DNA from: Pseudomonadota bacterium
Lineage (GTDB): Bacteria; Pseudomonadota; Gammaproteobacteria; Pseudomonadales; Pseudohongiellaceae
Assembly (NCBI GenBank): GCA_027621405.1
Contig: JAQCBT010000002.1
Coordinates: forward strand, 207,133 to 271,132
Reading direction: 5' to 3'
Length of the DNA stretch: 64,000 nt
The notes beneath the pieces are model-generated. The model searched no databases and was not told the DNA's origin. It saw only the letters and a program-made list of their open reading frames with translations. The translations under genes and the position numbers were made by a program. Positions 29,768-40,929 of this stretch are shown piece by piece. Positions within the stretch are counted from its first letter, which is position 1. Each line of letters begins with the position of its first letter.

Positions 29768-30223
29768 GTGTTTCGCGGCATCAACACAATCAACCTGGAT
29801 GCTAAAGGGCGTATGGCCATGCCAGCACGTTATCGCGAGCAATTGATGCAGAATTGTTCCGGGCATCTCGTTGTCACCATCGATACCAATCATCGCTGTC
29901 TGCTGCTTTACCCGCTGGCCGAGTGGGAACAGATAGAACGACAGATTGAGTCGCTCTCGAGTTTCGATCCCATGTCGCAACGGGTCAAACACCTCCTCAT
30001 TGGTCACGCTAACGACCTTGAATTAGACAGCAACGGAAGGATTTTGTTGCCCCAGGAGCTTCGGCTCTATGCGCAACTGGAAAAACATGTCTGCCTTATC
30101 GGGCAGGGCAAGAAGTTGGAAATCTGGGACCAGGAGAGTTGGAACCAGCAACGTGATCATTGGCTGAGTGAATCTTCGACCGAGGGGGAGCTACCTGAGA
30201 AGCTGAGAACGCTCGCGCTTTAG
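29768..30223 (+). CDS. mraZ: Transcriptional regulator MraZ
   Basis: AbrB-fold DNA-binding protein that represses its own dcw cluster. The 151 residues contain two SpoVT-AbrB-like repeats, each with the D-x-K-G-R type motif: LDAKGRMAMPARYRE (10-24) and LDSNGRILLPQELR (about 82-95). The start is GTG at 29768, with GGGGA about eight bases upstream. It is the first gene of the dcw cluster and rsmH follows after 13 bp. Confidence 0.96.
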   Translation: MFRGINTINLDAKGRMAMPARYREQLMQNCSGHLVVTIDTNHRCLLLYPLAEWEQIERQIESLSSFDPMSQRVKHLLIGHANDLELDSNGRILLPQELRLYAQLEKHVCLIGQGKKLEIWDQESWNQQRDHWLSESSTEGELPEKLRTLAL

Positions 30224-30236
30224 GTAGCCGTAATGG

Positions 30237-31184
30237 ATGACCCAGCAAGCGCCGCATAAAACTGTTCTGCAAGAGGAAGCAGTGTCGGCGTTGGCAATTA
30301 TCCCTGATGGAATCTACGTCGATGCCACGTTTGGACGTGGCGGTCACTCCCGGTCGATCCTGGCGCAATTGAATTCGAATGGCCGCTTGCTGGTTTTGGA
30401 TAGAGATGTTGAAGCCATCGCGGAAGCGACTCAGTTGGCAGAAAAGGATAAGCGCGTGATTTACGCCCACACACCATTTAGCCGATTGTCTGAGATCTGC
30501 CAGCAATATGACCTGGCCGGCAGGGTTAACGGTGTCTTGTTCGATCTGGGCGTGTCTTCACCACAACTGGATGATCCGCTGCGCGGATTCAGCTTCATGC
30601 GCGACGGCCCGCTCGACATGCGAATGAACACCGAGAGTGGCATCACCGCCGCCGAGTGGATCAACAAGGCTGCTGAGGCCGAGATCGCCGATGTGTTGTA
30701 TCACTACGGCGAGGAGAAGCACTCTCGTCGCATGGCCAGGGCAATTGTGAAGGCCAGGCTGGAAGCGCCCATTACCACGACGGGGCAGTTGGCCGAAATC
30801 GTCAAGGAAGCGAACCCGGCCTGGGAGCGCGACAAGCATCCCGCCACGCGTGCCTTCCAGGCAATTCGCATCTTTATTAATGAAGAACTGGATGAGATTC
30901 GAATTGCGCTGCAACAGGCCGTGGACGTCCTGGCGATCGGTGGTCGAATGGTGGTGATCAGCTTCCACTCCCTGGAAGACAGGATCGTCAAGCGATTCAT
31001 CGCCGATCAGGCAAGCGGAGATCGCTTTCCTCGTGGATTGCCGATACCGGCGGACCAGCTGAAACCCGTGTTGCGCAAGATCGGTGGGGCGGGCAAGCCC
31101 TCAAGAAATGAGATCGATGTAAATCCCCGGTCACGCTCAGCCGTATTGCGTGTGGCCGAGAAAATTGGACAGGCAGCGACTTGA
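30237..31184 (+). CDS. rsmH: 16S rRNA (cytosine1402-N4)-methyltransferase RsmH
   Basis: SAM-dependent enzyme that methylates N4 of C1402 (formerly MraW). The 315 residues include HKTVLQEEAV at the N terminus, the SAM loop DATFGRGGHS, and the family motifs FDLGVSSPQLDDPLRGFSF and VISFHSLEDRIVK. Its stop overlaps the TTG start of ftsL. Confidence 0.97.
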   Translation: MTQQAPHKTVLQEEAVSALAIIPDGIYVDATFGRGGHSRSILAQLNSNGRLLVLDRDVEAIAEATQLAEKDKRVIYAHTPFSRLSEICQQYDLAGRVNGVLFDLGVSSPQLDDPLRGFSFMRDGPLDMRMNTESGITAAEWINKAAEAEIADVLYHYGEEKHSRRMARAIVKARLEAPITTTGQLAEIVKEANPAWERDKHPATRAFQAIRIFINEELDEIRIALQQAVDVLAIGGRMVVISFHSLEDRIVKRFIADQASGDRFPRGLPIPADQLKPVLRKIGGAGKPSRNEIDVNPRSRSAVLRVAEKIGQAAT

Positions 31185-31540
31185 CTGTGAAGACCAGGAC
31201 TAAGAGAAAAACTACTGCGGTGCAGCCAGATAAGGGCGGCAGCTCCATTCTCGTTTGGTTGGGAGTGAGAAGCGCCCGGGCAGCCTTGCTCTACATCGGA
31301 TTGGCAATTGTGCTCAGTTCCGGCCTCTCGGTTGTACGTACAACCCACGCCAATCGATTCGCTTTCAATGAGCTACAACAATTAAAAGACGAGGCAAACA
31401 GGCTGGATGTGCAATGGGGCCAGCTATTGCTGGAACAGAGTACGTTTGGTCTCGATGGTCGCATCGAGCAGAAAGCAGTTGAACAGCTTCAGATGCAGGT
31501 ACCAGATATTGATGACATCGTGATGGTGCAACATGACTGA
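31181..31540 (+). CDS. ftsL: Cell division protein FtsL
   Basis: Bitopic divisome protein that forms FtsQLB and activates FtsWI. The 119 residues have a basic cytoplasmic tail, one transmembrane helix (about 30-50) and a periplasmic leucine-zipper-like coiled coil (about 62-95). The start is TTG at 31181, overlapping the rsmH stop; GTG at 31187 is also possible. It overlaps ftsI by 8 bp. Sequence is poorly conserved in the family; topology and position decide the call. Confidence 0.9.
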   Translation: MTVKTRTKRKTTAVQPDKGGSSILVWLGVRSARAALLYIGLAIVLSSGLSVVRTTHANRFAFNELQQLKDEANRLDVQWGQLLLEQSTFGLDGRIEQKAVEQLQMQVPDIDDIVMVQHD

Positions 31541-33260
31541 AAGCAGACTCGCGGGATTCTTCGGGCAATGGCGGCGCATGCTGGTGCTGTTCGGTCTGCT
31601 GCTTTGTGTTGTTGCGATTGCCTGGAAGCTGAGTGCACTGCATATCATGCAGAGAGACTTCCTGCAGGGGCAGGGTGACGCTCGTACAATTCGAACCATC
31701 CCGCTGGTGGCGAATCGGGGTCTGATCACTGATCGAAATGGTGAACCACTGGCGGTTAGCACGCCAGTGCAGTCTATATGGGTCAATCCTAGTGAACTGG
31801 CCCAGGATCCGGAAGCTGTCAGGAACCTGGCTGTGGCACTGGAGTTAAATCCCGATGTGCTGCTCACCAGTATCAACAACAACGCAAGCCGGGAATTCCT
31901 GTATGTGAAGCGTCGACTGGCCCCGGCCGATGCCGAGGCCATATTGGCGCTGGATATCGATCATGTGTATTCCCAGCAGGAATACCAGCGTTTCTATCCG
32001 CAGGGTGAGGTTACAGCTCACCTGGTTGGATTCAGCAATGTGGATGATGTGGGTCAGGAAGGTCTCGAGCTTACTTATGACGACTGGTTGAGTGGGGTAT
32101 CCGGACGGCGTCAGGTGATGAAGGATCGTCGTGGCCACATCATTGAAGAACTCAATACTATCGAGACGGCCGAGCCCGGCAACAACCTCACATTAGCCAT
32201 GGACTTCCGGCTGCAAAACCTGGCCTACCGTGCACTTAAGGCCGAGTTTATCACTCGCCGTGCCAAGGGAGCATCGGCCGTCATTCTTGATGTCGATACG
32301 GGGGAAGTGCTGGCGATGGTGAACCAGCCTTCCTATAACCCGCACAACAAGGCCAACATGACAGACTTCAGTGTGCTGCGAAATCGGGCGATCACCGACA
32401 TCTTCGAGCCTGGTTCTACCGTGAAAGCATTTACGGTTACGGCAGCATTGGAATCCGGGCTCTACACGCCAGACACCATCGTTGAAGCCGGCCCGGGGTG
32501 GATGATGGTAGGGCCGTATGAAATTCGCGATATTGCCAACTATGGCACCTTGACCCTGGAGAAGGTGATCACCAAGTCCAGCAACATTGGCACCAGTAAG
32601 ATCGCCTTTGAGATCGGTCCCGAGCCCATTCGCGATGTTTTGCAGCGCGTTGGTTTTGGGGAGGTAACCGGAACTGGCTTTCCCGGTGAGCGCGGTGGTG
32701 TGTTGCCCAATCCGCGACGCTGGAGCCGAATTGAAACAGCCACTCTCTCCTACGGTTATGGCTTATCCGCATCGGCACTACAACTGGCTCGAGCTTATTC
32801 GGTGATTGCCGATGATGGAGTCCGCAAGCCGGTCTCCCTGCTAAAGCTGAGCGAAAGTGAATTGGCCAAGCTGCCTCGTGAACAAGTAATAGAGGCGGCC
32901 ACAGCAAGACGTGTCCGGGAAATGCTGGAGACAGTGGTCGATCGCAGTCGGGGTGGGTCCGCTGTCGACGCCAATATTCCGTTCTACAAGGTGGCAGGGA
33001 AAACCGGGACCGCGCATGTGGTTGGCGAAATGGGTTACGAAGAAAACCTCCATAACTCCCTGTTCGTCGGTATGGTACCGGCATCAGACCCGAAGATTGT
33101 TGTTGTCATCGTTATCAATGAGCCTAAGGGCGAAGAGCACTATGGTGGACAAGTGGCCGCACCGGTATTCGCTGAAATTGCGGCTGGTGCAATGCGGGTA
33201 CTCAATGTAACGCCTGACAAGATTCCGGAACCGGATCTGGCATTGAACGGGGCAAACTAG
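31533..33260 (+). CDS. ftsI: Peptidoglycan D,D-transpeptidase FtsI (PBP3)
   Basis: Division-specific class B penicillin-binding protein that crosslinks septal peptidoglycan with FtsW. The 575 residues have an N-terminal membrane anchor (about 17-34), a pedestal domain, and a transpeptidase domain with all three motifs: S295-T-V-K298, S349-S-N region (KSSN 348-351) and K490-T-G-T493. It is four bases from murE. Confidence 0.98.
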   Translation: MTESRLAGFFGQWRRMLVLFGLLLCVVAIAWKLSALHIMQRDFLQGQGDARTIRTIPLVANRGLITDRNGEPLAVSTPVQSIWVNPSELAQDPEAVRNLAVALELNPDVLLTSINNNASREFLYVKRRLAPADAEAILALDIDHVYSQQEYQRFYPQGEVTAHLVGFSNVDDVGQEGLELTYDDWLSGVSGRRQVMKDRRGHIIEELNTIETAEPGNNLTLAMDFRLQNLAYRALKAEFITRRAKGASAVILDVDTGEVLAMVNQPSYNPHNKANMTDFSVLRNRAITDIFEPGSTVKAFTVTAALESGLYTPDTIVEAGPGWMMVGPYEIRDIANYGTLTLEKVITKSSNIGTSKIAFEIGPEPIRDVLQRVGFGEVTGTGFPGERGGVLPNPRRWSRIETATLSYGYGLSASALQLARAYSVIADDGVRKPVSLLKLSESELAKLPREQVIEAATARRVREMLETVVDRSRGGSAVDANIPFYKVAGKTGTAHVVGEMGYEENLHNSLFVGMVPASDPKIVVVIVINEPKGEEHYGGQVAAPVFAEIAAGAMRVLNVTPDKIPEPDLALNGAN

Positions 33261-33263
33261 ACC

Positions 33264-34808
33264 ATGAATACTGCAGAGAAGCTACAGCCTCACTCCTCCC
33301 TGTTAGATCTGATTCAGGGTCTGGTGGACATTCCCGATTCCAACTTGGAATCCCTGGCCGTAAAGGTGACCGGTATCCAGATGGATAGCCGTCTGCTCAA
33401 ATCCGGGGATCTCTTCATCGCCTGTTTCGGTCGGAACCATGATGCCAGGGATTACATCGATGAAGCGCTTGCTCTGGGGGTCAATGCGGTGCTGGCGGAG
33501 TCCGGTGGCAGTTGGCAGGGTATTACCGAGAAAGAGGGCCGCGCCATCATTGCCGTTGATGAACTCGGTGCCAAGATCAGCGAGATCGCAGCCAGGTTTT
33601 ACGGACATCCCAGTGAAAAACTGACTGTATTCGGAATTACAGGTACTAACGGTAAAACCAGTTGCAGCCAATTCATTGCGCAGGTGCTCACAGCAATGGG
33701 CAACAATTGCGGTGTGATGGGGACTCTTGGCTATGGTATTCCCGGATCGCTAAAGGAAACATTGCTTACCACTCCGGATGCGGTTTTCACACAGATGGCG
33801 TTGGCTGAAATGTGTGCTGCAAAAATCGATCCGGTTGCGATGGAGGTCTCCTCTGTAGGCCTGCACCAGAAAAGGGTAGCGGCTGTAAAGTTCGACACGG
33901 CGTTGTTTACAAATCTTAGCCGCGATCACCTTGATTACCATGACAACATGGAATCCTACGCCGCCAACAAGCGCATTCTCTTCACCATGCCTGGCCTCAA
34001 GCATGCGGTCATTAACCTGGATGATTCCTATGCGCTGAGTATGATCAATGCCATTTCCAGTGATGTTGAAATTCTTACCTACAGCACAGAGAACAAGATT
34101 GCGACTGTGCATGCTGAGTCCTATGAGCTTACCGCGAAAGGGTACAGGGCTATCGTGAATACCCCACTGGGTAGTGGAGAAATAAGTGGACGCCTGATCG
34201 GCTACTTCAATTTCAGTAATGTTCTCGCCGTATTGACTGGTTTGATTGCCTACCTGGGAAAGCGCCCCGATGTAGATATCCACGCCATCTGTGAGCAACT
34301 ATCCAGGCTCAAACCGGTTAACGGTCGCATGGAGATCATTGGTGAGAGTGATGACATCACGGCAATCGTAGACTATGCCCACACGCCGGATGGATTGCGC
34401 AGCGCCCTCGTTGCCCTGGGTCAGCACTTCACCGGAAAAATCTGGTGTGTCTTCGGCTGTGGAGGCAATCGAGATCGAGGCAAGCGACCTCTCATGGGTG
34501 AGATCGCTGAACAGTATGCAGATCACCTGATTCTTACCGACGACAATCCGCGAAACGAAGAAGGCGACCGTATCATCGAGCATATCGTCAGCGGTATTTC
34601 CAGACCCGAATCGGTCATGGCGATTCGGGATCGGGCCGAGGCTATCAATTACGCGATAAGCCATGCGGTTGCTGGTGATGTCGTACTGGTGGCTGGCAAG
34701 GGGCATGAGAATTATCAGGAGTCGGGAGGGCATCGAGTGCTATTCAGCGATGCCAATCAGGTACGACTGGCATTGAAATCGAGAACCGGGAAGTCACGTG
34801 GGTTGTGA
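33264..34808 (+). CDS. murE: UDP-MurNAc-tripeptide synthetase MurE
   Basis: Adds the third stem amino acid to UDP-MurNAc-dipeptide. The 514 residues contain the ATP loop GTNGKT (127-132) and the substrate-specificity motif DNPR (427-430), which marks meso-diaminopimelate use, as expected for a Gram-negative cell. It is slightly longer than E. coli MurE (495). Confidence 0.97.
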   Translation: MNTAEKLQPHSSLLDLIQGLVDIPDSNLESLAVKVTGIQMDSRLLKSGDLFIACFGRNHDARDYIDEALALGVNAVLAESGGSWQGITEKEGRAIIAVDELGAKISEIAARFYGHPSEKLTVFGITGTNGKTSCSQFIAQVLTAMGNNCGVMGTLGYGIPGSLKETLLTTPDAVFTQMALAEMCAAKIDPVAMEVSSVGLHQKRVAAVKFDTALFTNLSRDHLDYHDNMESYAANKRILFTMPGLKHAVINLDDSYALSMINAISSDVEILTYSTENKIATVHAESYELTAKGYRAIVNTPLGSGEISGRLIGYFNFSNVLAVLTGLIAYLGKRPDVDIHAICEQLSRLKPVNGRMEIIGESDDITAIVDYAHTPDGLRSALVALGQHFTGKIWCVFGCGGNRDRGKRPLMGEIAEQYADHLILTDDNPRNEEGDRIIEHIVSGISRPESVMAIRDRAEAINYAISHAVAGDVVLVAGKGHENYQESGGHRVLFSDANQVRLALKSRTGKSRGL

Positions 34809-34824
34809 AGAAGTGATAGGAAGC

Positions 34825-36177
34825 ATGACTATTCTGAAGCTGGCAGAAGAAATGAATGCCAGGGTGGAAGGCGGCGACGCAGAGTTCTCGCGCCTGTCCA
34901 CGGATACCCGTTCCCTGGAAGAGGGGGATGCCTATCTTGCCCTCGAAGGCGAGCGATTCGACGGCCATGATTTTGTCAAGGCGGCCGAGGAAGCAGGGGC
35001 GGGGGCTGTGATTGTTTCACGTAAAGTGAAATCCGGCTTACCGCAGCTACTTGTTCCGGATACCTATAAGGCACTCGGAGATATTGCGCGTCTCAACAGA
35101 ATGCGCAGCAAAGCCAAGGTGATCGCGCTCACTGGCAGCCAGGGCAAGACAACGGTCAAGGAGATGATCGCCGCCATTCTAGGCAACAAGGCGAGCACCC
35201 TGGCAACCCGGGCAAATCTGAACAATACCATTGGCGTTCCGCTCACCTTGCTCGAGCTTGCCAGCGACCATGAATTTGCAGTGATTGAGATGGGTGCAAA
35301 CAGCGCCGGTGAGATTGCGTTCAGCTCGCAGGTAACTCGTCCTGATATCGCACTAATAACCTGCGCCAGTGCTGCTCATGTTGAAGGATTTGGAAGCCTG
35401 CAGGGAATTGTAGAAGCCAAGGGCGAAATTCTCGATAGCCTTACCATGGAGGGTATTGCTGTACTGAATGGCGATGACCCGAATGTTGGACAATGGATTG
35501 CCAGGTCCGCACATTGTCGACAGATTCTGTTCTCGGCCAATGGCAACAAGGCGATGACCTATCGTGCAGAAGACATCAGCCTGAATGACAAGGGGCAGGT
35601 TTCTTTCCGGCTTCTGGGTCCAAGAGGTGAAGTGATAATTACCTTGCAGCTTCTGGGTGTCCATAATGTGGCCAATGCCCTGGCCGCCGCGGCAGTAGCG
35701 CTGGAGGCGGGGGCAACTCTGGAAGACGTCCGTACCGGGCTGGCGGCGTTGAAACCGGTACCTGGTCGTCTCGTCAGCATGCAGGGCCTGGGAAATTCGC
35801 TCCTGATCGATGATACCTATAATGCCAGCCCGAATTCCTTCTTTGCCGCCATCGATGTACTGAAGTGGTTACCTGGAAGGCAAGTGCTGGTAGCCGGGGA
35901 CATGAAAGAGCTGGGCGATGAAGCCGAAGCGTCGCACTTTGCCGTTGGTGAATATGCGCGCAAGGCAGGTATTCCTGAACTCTGGGTAACCGGTGAATTT
36001 GCGGAGAAGGTGGCAGCAGGGTTTGGCAGCGGGGCGAAAATTTTCCCCGATCAGGAATCTATCAAGAATTATTGTATAGAGCAAGCCGACAGTGACCTTA
36101 TATTTTTGATAAAGGGGTCAAGAGGCGCACATATGGAAGTTGTACTGAATGAGTTAAAGCTCAAGGGAGAAGCCTGA
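34825..36177 (+). CDS. murF: UDP-MurNAc-tripeptide:D-Ala-D-Ala ligase MurF
   Basis: Adds D-Ala-D-Ala to complete the pentapeptide precursor. The frame is open from GTG at 34798, but ATG at 34825 has AGGAAG four bases upstream and yields a 450-residue protein that begins MTILKLAEE, matching family length, so it is preferred. The ATP loop GSQGKTT lies near residues 104-110, and [10 protein letters not shown] marks the central domain. Its stop overlaps the mraY start by one base. Confidence 0.96.
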   Translation: MTILKLAEEMNARVEGGDAEFSRLSTDTRSLEEGDAYLALEGERFDGHDFVKAAEEAGAGAVIVSRKVKSGLPQLLVPDTYKALGDIARLNRMRSKAKVIALTGSQGKTTVKEMIAAILGNKASTLATRANLNNTIGVPLTLLELASDHEFAVIEMGANSAGEIAFSSQVTRPDIALITCASAAHVEGFGSLQGIVEAKGEILDSLTMEGIAVLNGDDPNVGQWIARSAHCRQILFSANGNKAMTYRAEDISLNDKGQVSFRLLGPRGEVIITLQLLGVHNVANALAAAAVALEAGATLEDVRTGLAALKPVPGRLVSMQGLGNSLLIDDTYNASPNSFFAAIDVLKWLPGRQVLVAGDMKELGDEAEASHFAVGEYARKAGIPELWVTGEFAEKVAAGFGSGAKIFPDQESIKNYCIEQADSDLIFLIKGSRGAHMEVVLNELKLKGEA

Positions 36178-37259
36178 TGCTGGTATGGATGTCAGATTTT
36201 CTGATGCAGTTTGATAGCAACTTCGCTGTGCTGCAATACATTACCGTGCGTGGCATCTTCAGCATACTCACGGCGCTCGGAGTTTCCCTGATAATTGGGC
36301 CGTACATGATCAGAAAGCTCAACTATCACCAGATAGGCCAGGTCGTGCGTGAAGACGGCCCCGAGTCCCACTTCAGCAAAGCCGGGACACCTACCATGGG
36401 TGGGGCGCTTATTCTCGTCAGCATTGCTATTAGCACACTGCTCTGGTCTGACCTGAATAATCACTATGTATGGATCGTGCTGCTAGTCACCTTGCTGTAT
36501 GGCGCAATTGGTTGGGTGGACGACTACCGAAAAGTGTTTGAACAGAATCCGGCCGGCTTATCTGCGAGATGGAAACTGTTTTGGCAATTTGTGATAGGAA
36601 TTGCTGCAGCGGTCATACTTTATGAAACAGCGCTCAGCGAAATTGAGACAGACTACATAGTACCCTTCTTTAAAGATGTAGCGATCGACACAGGGTTTCT
36701 CTATATAGCCATCAGTTCCCTGATGATCGTCGGATTCAGCAATGCAGTGAACCTGACCGACGGTCTGGATGGTCTCGCGATTCTTCCCACTGTCATGGTT
36801 GGAGGAGCCCTGGGTGTTATTGCCTATCTCGCGGGACATGCTGAATTCTCCGCCTACCTGAATATTCCCAACGTTGTGGGCTCAGGAGAGGTTGTTATCT
36901 TTGCCGGGGCCCTGGTGGGGGCGGGCATGGGCTTCTTGTGGTTCAACACATACCCCGCGCAAATTTTTATGGGAGACGTGGGAGCGCTTGCGCTTGGGGC
37001 TGCTCTTGGCGTCATGGCCATCGTATCGAGACATGAGATTGTGCTGTTCATCATGGGTGGTGTGTTCGTCATGGAGACTGCGTCGGTAATTTTGCAGGTT
37101 GCATCCTACAAATTGACAGGCAAGCGCATCTTTCGTATGGCCCCACTACATCACCATTTCGAATTAAAGGGCTGGCCAGAGCCCAGGGTGATTGTTCGTT
37201 TCTGGATCATTACCGTAATGCTGGTGCTTTTTGGATTGGCGACATTGAAACTACGATGA
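36177..37259 (+). CDS. mraY: Phospho-MurNAc-pentapeptide transferase MraY
   Basis: Integral membrane enzyme that makes lipid I by moving phospho-MurNAc-pentapeptide to undecaprenyl phosphate. The 360 residues have about ten membrane helices and the catalytic aspartate motifs [21 protein letters not shown] and the histidine-rich [12 protein letters not shown] loop near the C terminus. Start overlaps the murF stop. Confidence 0.98.
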   Translation: MLVWMSDFLMQFDSNFAVLQYITVRGIFSILTALGVSLIIGPYMIRKLNYHQIGQVVREDGPESHFSKAGTPTMGGALILVSIAISTLLWSDLNNHYVWIVLLVTLLYGAIGWVDDYRKVFEQNPAGLSARWKLFWQFVIGIAAAVILYETALSEIETDYIVPFFKDVAIDTGFLYIAISSLMIVGFSNAVNLTDGLDGLAILPTVMVGGALGVIAYLAGHAEFSAYLNIPNVVGSGEVVIFAGALVGAGMGFLWFNTYPAQIFMGDVGALALGAALGVMAIVSRHEIVLFIMGGVFVMETASVILQVASYKLTGKRIFRMAPLHHHFELKGWPEPRVIVRFWIITVMLVLFGLATLKLR

Positions 37260-37292
37260 AGAAGTTGGCGAATCAGCTTGGATCAGGGGCAC

Positions 37293-38651
37293 ATGGTTGC
37301 TGAGCCGGGAGGCTACAAGCTCGTTGTTGGGCTCGGAGAAACCGGATTGTCTTGTGCGCGATTCCTCGCCCGCAAGGGTGAGAGATTCAAGGTCGTGGAT
37401 AGCAGGCTGAACCCGCCAGCATTGGATGAGTTTCGGAGACTGTTTCCAGCCGTCGAATATGAATTGGGTGATTTTCAAGTGCAGACGTTCATGAGCGCAG
37501 AGCAATTGATTGTAAGTCCCGGGGTTAGTTTGCTGACCCCGGCGATAGCTGCTGCAATGAAGAATAACGTATCGGTAACTGGAGACATCGATATTTTCTC
37601 CAGGGAAGTAAAGCGACCAATTGCGGCTGTGACTGGTTCAAATGGCAAGAGCACTGTGGTGGAACTGCTGGCTGCTATTCTGAAGTCGGCCAATGTGAAA
37701 TATCTGCTTGGTGGAAATCTTGATGGCGCAAACTTCAAACCAGCACTGGATCTGCTGGCAGAGCCTCCTGCAGACATTTACATATTGGAGCTTTCCAGTT
37801 TTCAATTGGAGACAACTGAAAATCTGGCTGCTGAAGTGGCCACGATTCTTAACCTGAGTGAAGATCATCTCGATCGCTATGCCAGCCTGGAAGATTATAA
37901 GAAGGCGAAGCAGCGAATATTCAATGGATGTCGCCATGTAGTGATAAACAGAGACGATCCGGCCAGTATTCCTCCCGCAACAATTTCTGTTCCTTCTTTG
38001 GATTTCGGATTCTCGAAGCCCGGCGTAAACGGCCTCGGCTTGCTGGAAGAGAATGATGACCAGTACCTGGCATACCAGTTCGAAAAAATTGTTTCAGTCA
38101 GTGAACTGAAAATAGTAGGGCAACACAATATCGCCAATGCCCTGGCTGCAATAGCGTTAGCCTTAACCTTGGGGGTTGAGCTCGATGCGATTCGCCGAGC
38201 GGTGCGGGAGTTCACTGGCCTGCCACATCGTTGCCAGTGGGTAGCGACCATCAATGGTGTCGACTTCTACAATGATTCGAAGGGAACCAATGTTGGTGCC
38301 ACCATGGCCGCTGTAGAAGGGCTCGGTCAGCGGATTAGTGGACACATTCTGCTAATCGCCGGTGGAGTCTCCAAGGGGGCTGACTTTTCCCCGCTCGCGC
38401 CGGTAATCAATCGCTGGGCGAAAGAGGTTATCTTGATTGGTCGGGATGCGCTGGAACTCGCGGCTACCCTCGACGCTGATATCCAGACCTATTTTGCCGA
38501 AGACATGCAGGATGCTGTAAGCGTCGCCCTTGAGCATGCTTCTGCCGGCGATGCGGTGTTGTTGTCACCCGCCTGTGCCAGCTTCGACATGTTCGACAAT
38601 TATCGGCATCGTGGCCAGGTATTCGTGCAATCCGTGGAGCGCCTGCAATGA
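37293..38651 (+). CDS. murD: UDP-MurNAc-L-alanine:D-glutamate ligase MurD
   Basis: Adds D-glutamate to UDP-MurNAc-L-Ala. ATG at 37293 (AGGGG just upstream, though only three bases away) gives 452 residues with the Rossmann GLGETG loop at the expected place; TTG at 37278 is the alternative start. The ATP loop is GSNGKST, followed by ELSSFQLE and NLSEDHLDRY motifs typical of MurD. It overlaps ftsW by 4 bp. Confidence 0.95.
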   Translation: MVAEPGGYKLVVGLGETGLSCARFLARKGERFKVVDSRLNPPALDEFRRLFPAVEYELGDFQVQTFMSAEQLIVSPGVSLLTPAIAAAMKNNVSVTGDIDIFSREVKRPIAAVTGSNGKSTVVELLAAILKSANVKYLLGGNLDGANFKPALDLLAEPPADIYILELSSFQLETTENLAAEVATILNLSEDHLDRYASLEDYKKAKQRIFNGCRHVVINRDDPASIPPATISVPSLDFGFSKPGVNGLGLLEENDDQYLAYQFEKIVSVSELKIVGQHNIANALAAIALALTLGVELDAIRRAVREFTGLPHRCQWVATINGVDFYNDSKGTNVGATMAAVEGLGQRISGHILLIAGGVSKGADFSPLAPVINRWAKEVILIGRDALELAATLDADIQTYFAEDMQDAVSVALEHASAGDAVLLSPACASFDMFDNYRHRGQVFVQSVERLQ

Positions 38652-39844
38652 GAATGGCTTCCATAACGAACCAGATTCCGGGAGGAATCAGACGTGAGCA
38701 GAAACTTAATCTGCTGCTGCTGGTAGTAAGCCTGCTGGTAACTATCGGCTTGCTTATGATGACATCTGCGTCAGTTGAGATCGCCAGCAGTCAGTACGGT
38801 GATCCCTTCTACCATTTCAAGCGCCAGATTATCTTCGCTGCCATTGGTGTTGTCGGGATGTTAGTTACATTGCATCTGCCTATGCATCTATGGCGTAGCC
38901 TGAGCTGGTTTCTGCTGATGGCATCCTATGCACTGCTACTGCTGGTTCTGGTTCCAGGGATAGGTAAGGTTGTCAATGGCAGTGCCCGCTGGATAGATCT
39001 GGGCTTCTTTAACCTGCAGCCATCGGAATTAGCCAAGGTCTTTATTGTCATGTACCTGGCCGCTTATCTTGAGCGGCATGGAGAAGAAGTAAGAGAGCAG
39101 TGGTCGGGGTTCCTAAAGCCTATGCTGGTAATCGGTGCCGCTGTGGTTCTGCTGCATTTCGAACCGGATCATGGTGCCATGGTCATACTGCTGCTCACGG
39201 CGTTCTGCATGATCTTCCTGGCAGGTGCCAAGCTCTACCGATTCCTGCTAATGCTCGTTCTGTGCACGGGAGCAGTGACTTATGTCGCGGTGATGAAGCC
39301 CTATGTGATTGAGCGATTCTCATCCTATCTGAATCCATGGGCCGCCGAAAACGTCTACGGTGGTGGTTATCAACTCACTCAGGCATTGATCGCCTTCGGT
39401 CGAGGAGAGTGGTTCGGCGTAGGCCTGGGTAACAGCATTCAGAAATTGTATTTCCTTCCGGAGGCGCATAACGACTTCGTGCTAGCGATCATTGGTGAAG
39501 AACTGGGTCTTGCCGGTGTCAGTTTTGTGCTTGTACTTTTTGTGATGCTTGTATGGCTGGGATTTTCTATTGCCCGGAAGGCAGAACAGGAAGGCCAGGT
39601 CTTTAACAGTTTCGTAGCCTATGGCATATCGCTGCTGTTCGCGGGTCAGGCCTTGATCAATATCGGAGTGAATATTGGCTTGTTGCCAACGAAGGGGCTA
39701 ACCCTGCCATTCCTCAGTCAAGGCGGTGCCAGTCTGATTGTGTGCTGCTTTATGGCTGCTGTCCTGATTCGAATCCAATATGAAGCCGAATTCGCAGATT
39801 CTGAATCGGTGGAGAGTATCTGGCCATGGAAACAGGGAGACTGA
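38648..39844 (+). CDS. ftsW: SEDS peptidoglycan polymerase FtsW
   Basis: Lipid II polymerase of the divisome that works with FtsI. The 398 residues have about ten transmembrane helices and SEDS motifs, including NGSARWIDLGFFNLQPSELAK, the EELGLAG segment and the NIGLLPTKGLTLPFLSQGG motif. It overlaps murG by 19 bp. Confidence 0.97.
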   Translation: MRMASITNQIPGGIRREQKLNLLLLVVSLLVTIGLLMMTSASVEIASSQYGDPFYHFKRQIIFAAIGVVGMLVTLHLPMHLWRSLSWFLLMASYALLLLVLVPGIGKVVNGSARWIDLGFFNLQPSELAKVFIVMYLAAYLERHGEEVREQWSGFLKPMLVIGAAVVLLHFEPDHGAMVILLLTAFCMIFLAGAKLYRFLLMLVLCTGAVTYVAVMKPYVIERFSSYLNPWAAENVYGGGYQLTQALIAFGRGEWFGVGLGNSIQKLYFLPEAHNDFVLAIIGEELGLAGVSFVLVLFVMLVWLGFSIARKAEQEGQVFNSFVAYGISLLFAGQALINIGVNIGLLPTKGLTLPFLSQGGASLIVCCFMAAVLIRIQYEAEFADSESVESIWPWKQGD

Positions 39845-40929
39845 GAGTGCTCATCATGGCAGCAGGAACAGGTGGTCACGTGTTTCCGGCACTATCCATC
39901 GCCCATGCCCTGAAGGCACAAGGCGCCGACGTGCAATGGTTGGGAACGCCTCAAGGTATGGAAAACAGACTACTGGCGAGTACCGACATTCCCCTGCACC
40001 ACGTTTCAGTAAAGGGCTTGCGCGGTGCCGGCTGGAAGAGATTGCTGGTCGCTCCATTCATGATAGCGCAGGCTTTCTGGCAATCATTACAGATCATGAG
40101 ACGGCTAAAACCGGGTTGTGTTGTTGGTATGGGTGGTTTCGTCTGTGGACCGGCGGGTGTAGCCAGCAAGGTGCTGGGAATCCCGTTGCTTATTCACGAG
40201 CAAAATGCAGTCGTGGGACTTACCAATCGCTTGTTGAGTCCACTTGCGGACAAAGTTTGTGAAGCGTTTCCCGGAACATTCAAGGCCAGCAGCAAGCTCG
40301 TGTTTACCGGAAATCCTGTGCGTAAGGACATAGCAGGACTGAAGGATCAGGATGCAGATGAAGTGGAAAGGGATGCATCTTTCAGGTTGCTGGTGCTCGG
40401 CGGTAGCCAAGGTGCGCAGGCCATTAATCAGGTACTTCCGACGGTGCTGAAATCCTTGCTACAAAAAGTCCCGGTGCAGTGTCTTCATCAAACCGGCAGT
40501 GCACAGTTTGAGGCTACTTGTAGTGCCTATCGGGAACTGGGTCTGGAGTTGGATTCAAGGTTTCAGGTAGAACCGTTCATCGATGACATGGCGGCAGCCT
40601 ATAAATGGGCGGACCTGGTCGTGTGCCGGTCCGGCGCAAGTACGGTATGTGAAATAGCAGCTGCTGGTATACCTGCCATATTTATTCCTTACCCCTATCA
40701 CAGGGATATGCAGCAAACCCTGAATGCTTCCTGGCTCAGTAAAGCCGGTGCTGCCGAGATACTGCAGCAGAGTGATCTTACAGATGCCGAGTTATTGGCT
40801 CGAATATGCGCCTATGCAACCGATCGGGAAAAGCTGATCAGTAGCGGGGAAAAGGGGCGTGCCCTCGCGATCTATGATGCTGATACACGTATTGCAGAAT
40901 TATGCCGAGAGGTAGCCAATGGCGAATAA
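39826..40929 (+). CDS. murG: UDP-GlcNAc:lipid I N-acetylglucosaminyltransferase MurG
   Basis: Peripheral inner-membrane GT-B enzyme that converts lipid I to lipid II. The 367 residues carry the N-terminal GTGGH loop (14-18), the [11 protein letters not shown] motif and [18 protein letters not shown] near the donor site. It overlaps ftsW and murC, so these genes are translationally linked. Confidence 0.97.
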   Translation: METGRLRVLIMAAGTGGHVFPALSIAHALKAQGADVQWLGTPQGMENRLLASTDIPLHHVSVKGLRGAGWKRLLVAPFMIAQAFWQSLQIMRRLKPGCVVGMGGFVCGPAGVASKVLGIPLLIHEQNAVVGLTNRLLSPLADKVCEAFPGTFKASSKLVFTGNPVRKDIAGLKDQDADEVERDASFRLLVLGGSQGAQAINQVLPTVLKSLLQKVPVQCLHQTGSAQFEATCSAYRELGLELDSRFQVEPFIDDMAAAYKWADLVVCRSGASTVCEIAAAGIPAIFIPYPYHRDMQQTLNASWLSKAGAAEILQQSDLTDAELLARICAYATDREKLISSGEKGRALAIYDADTRIAELCREVANGE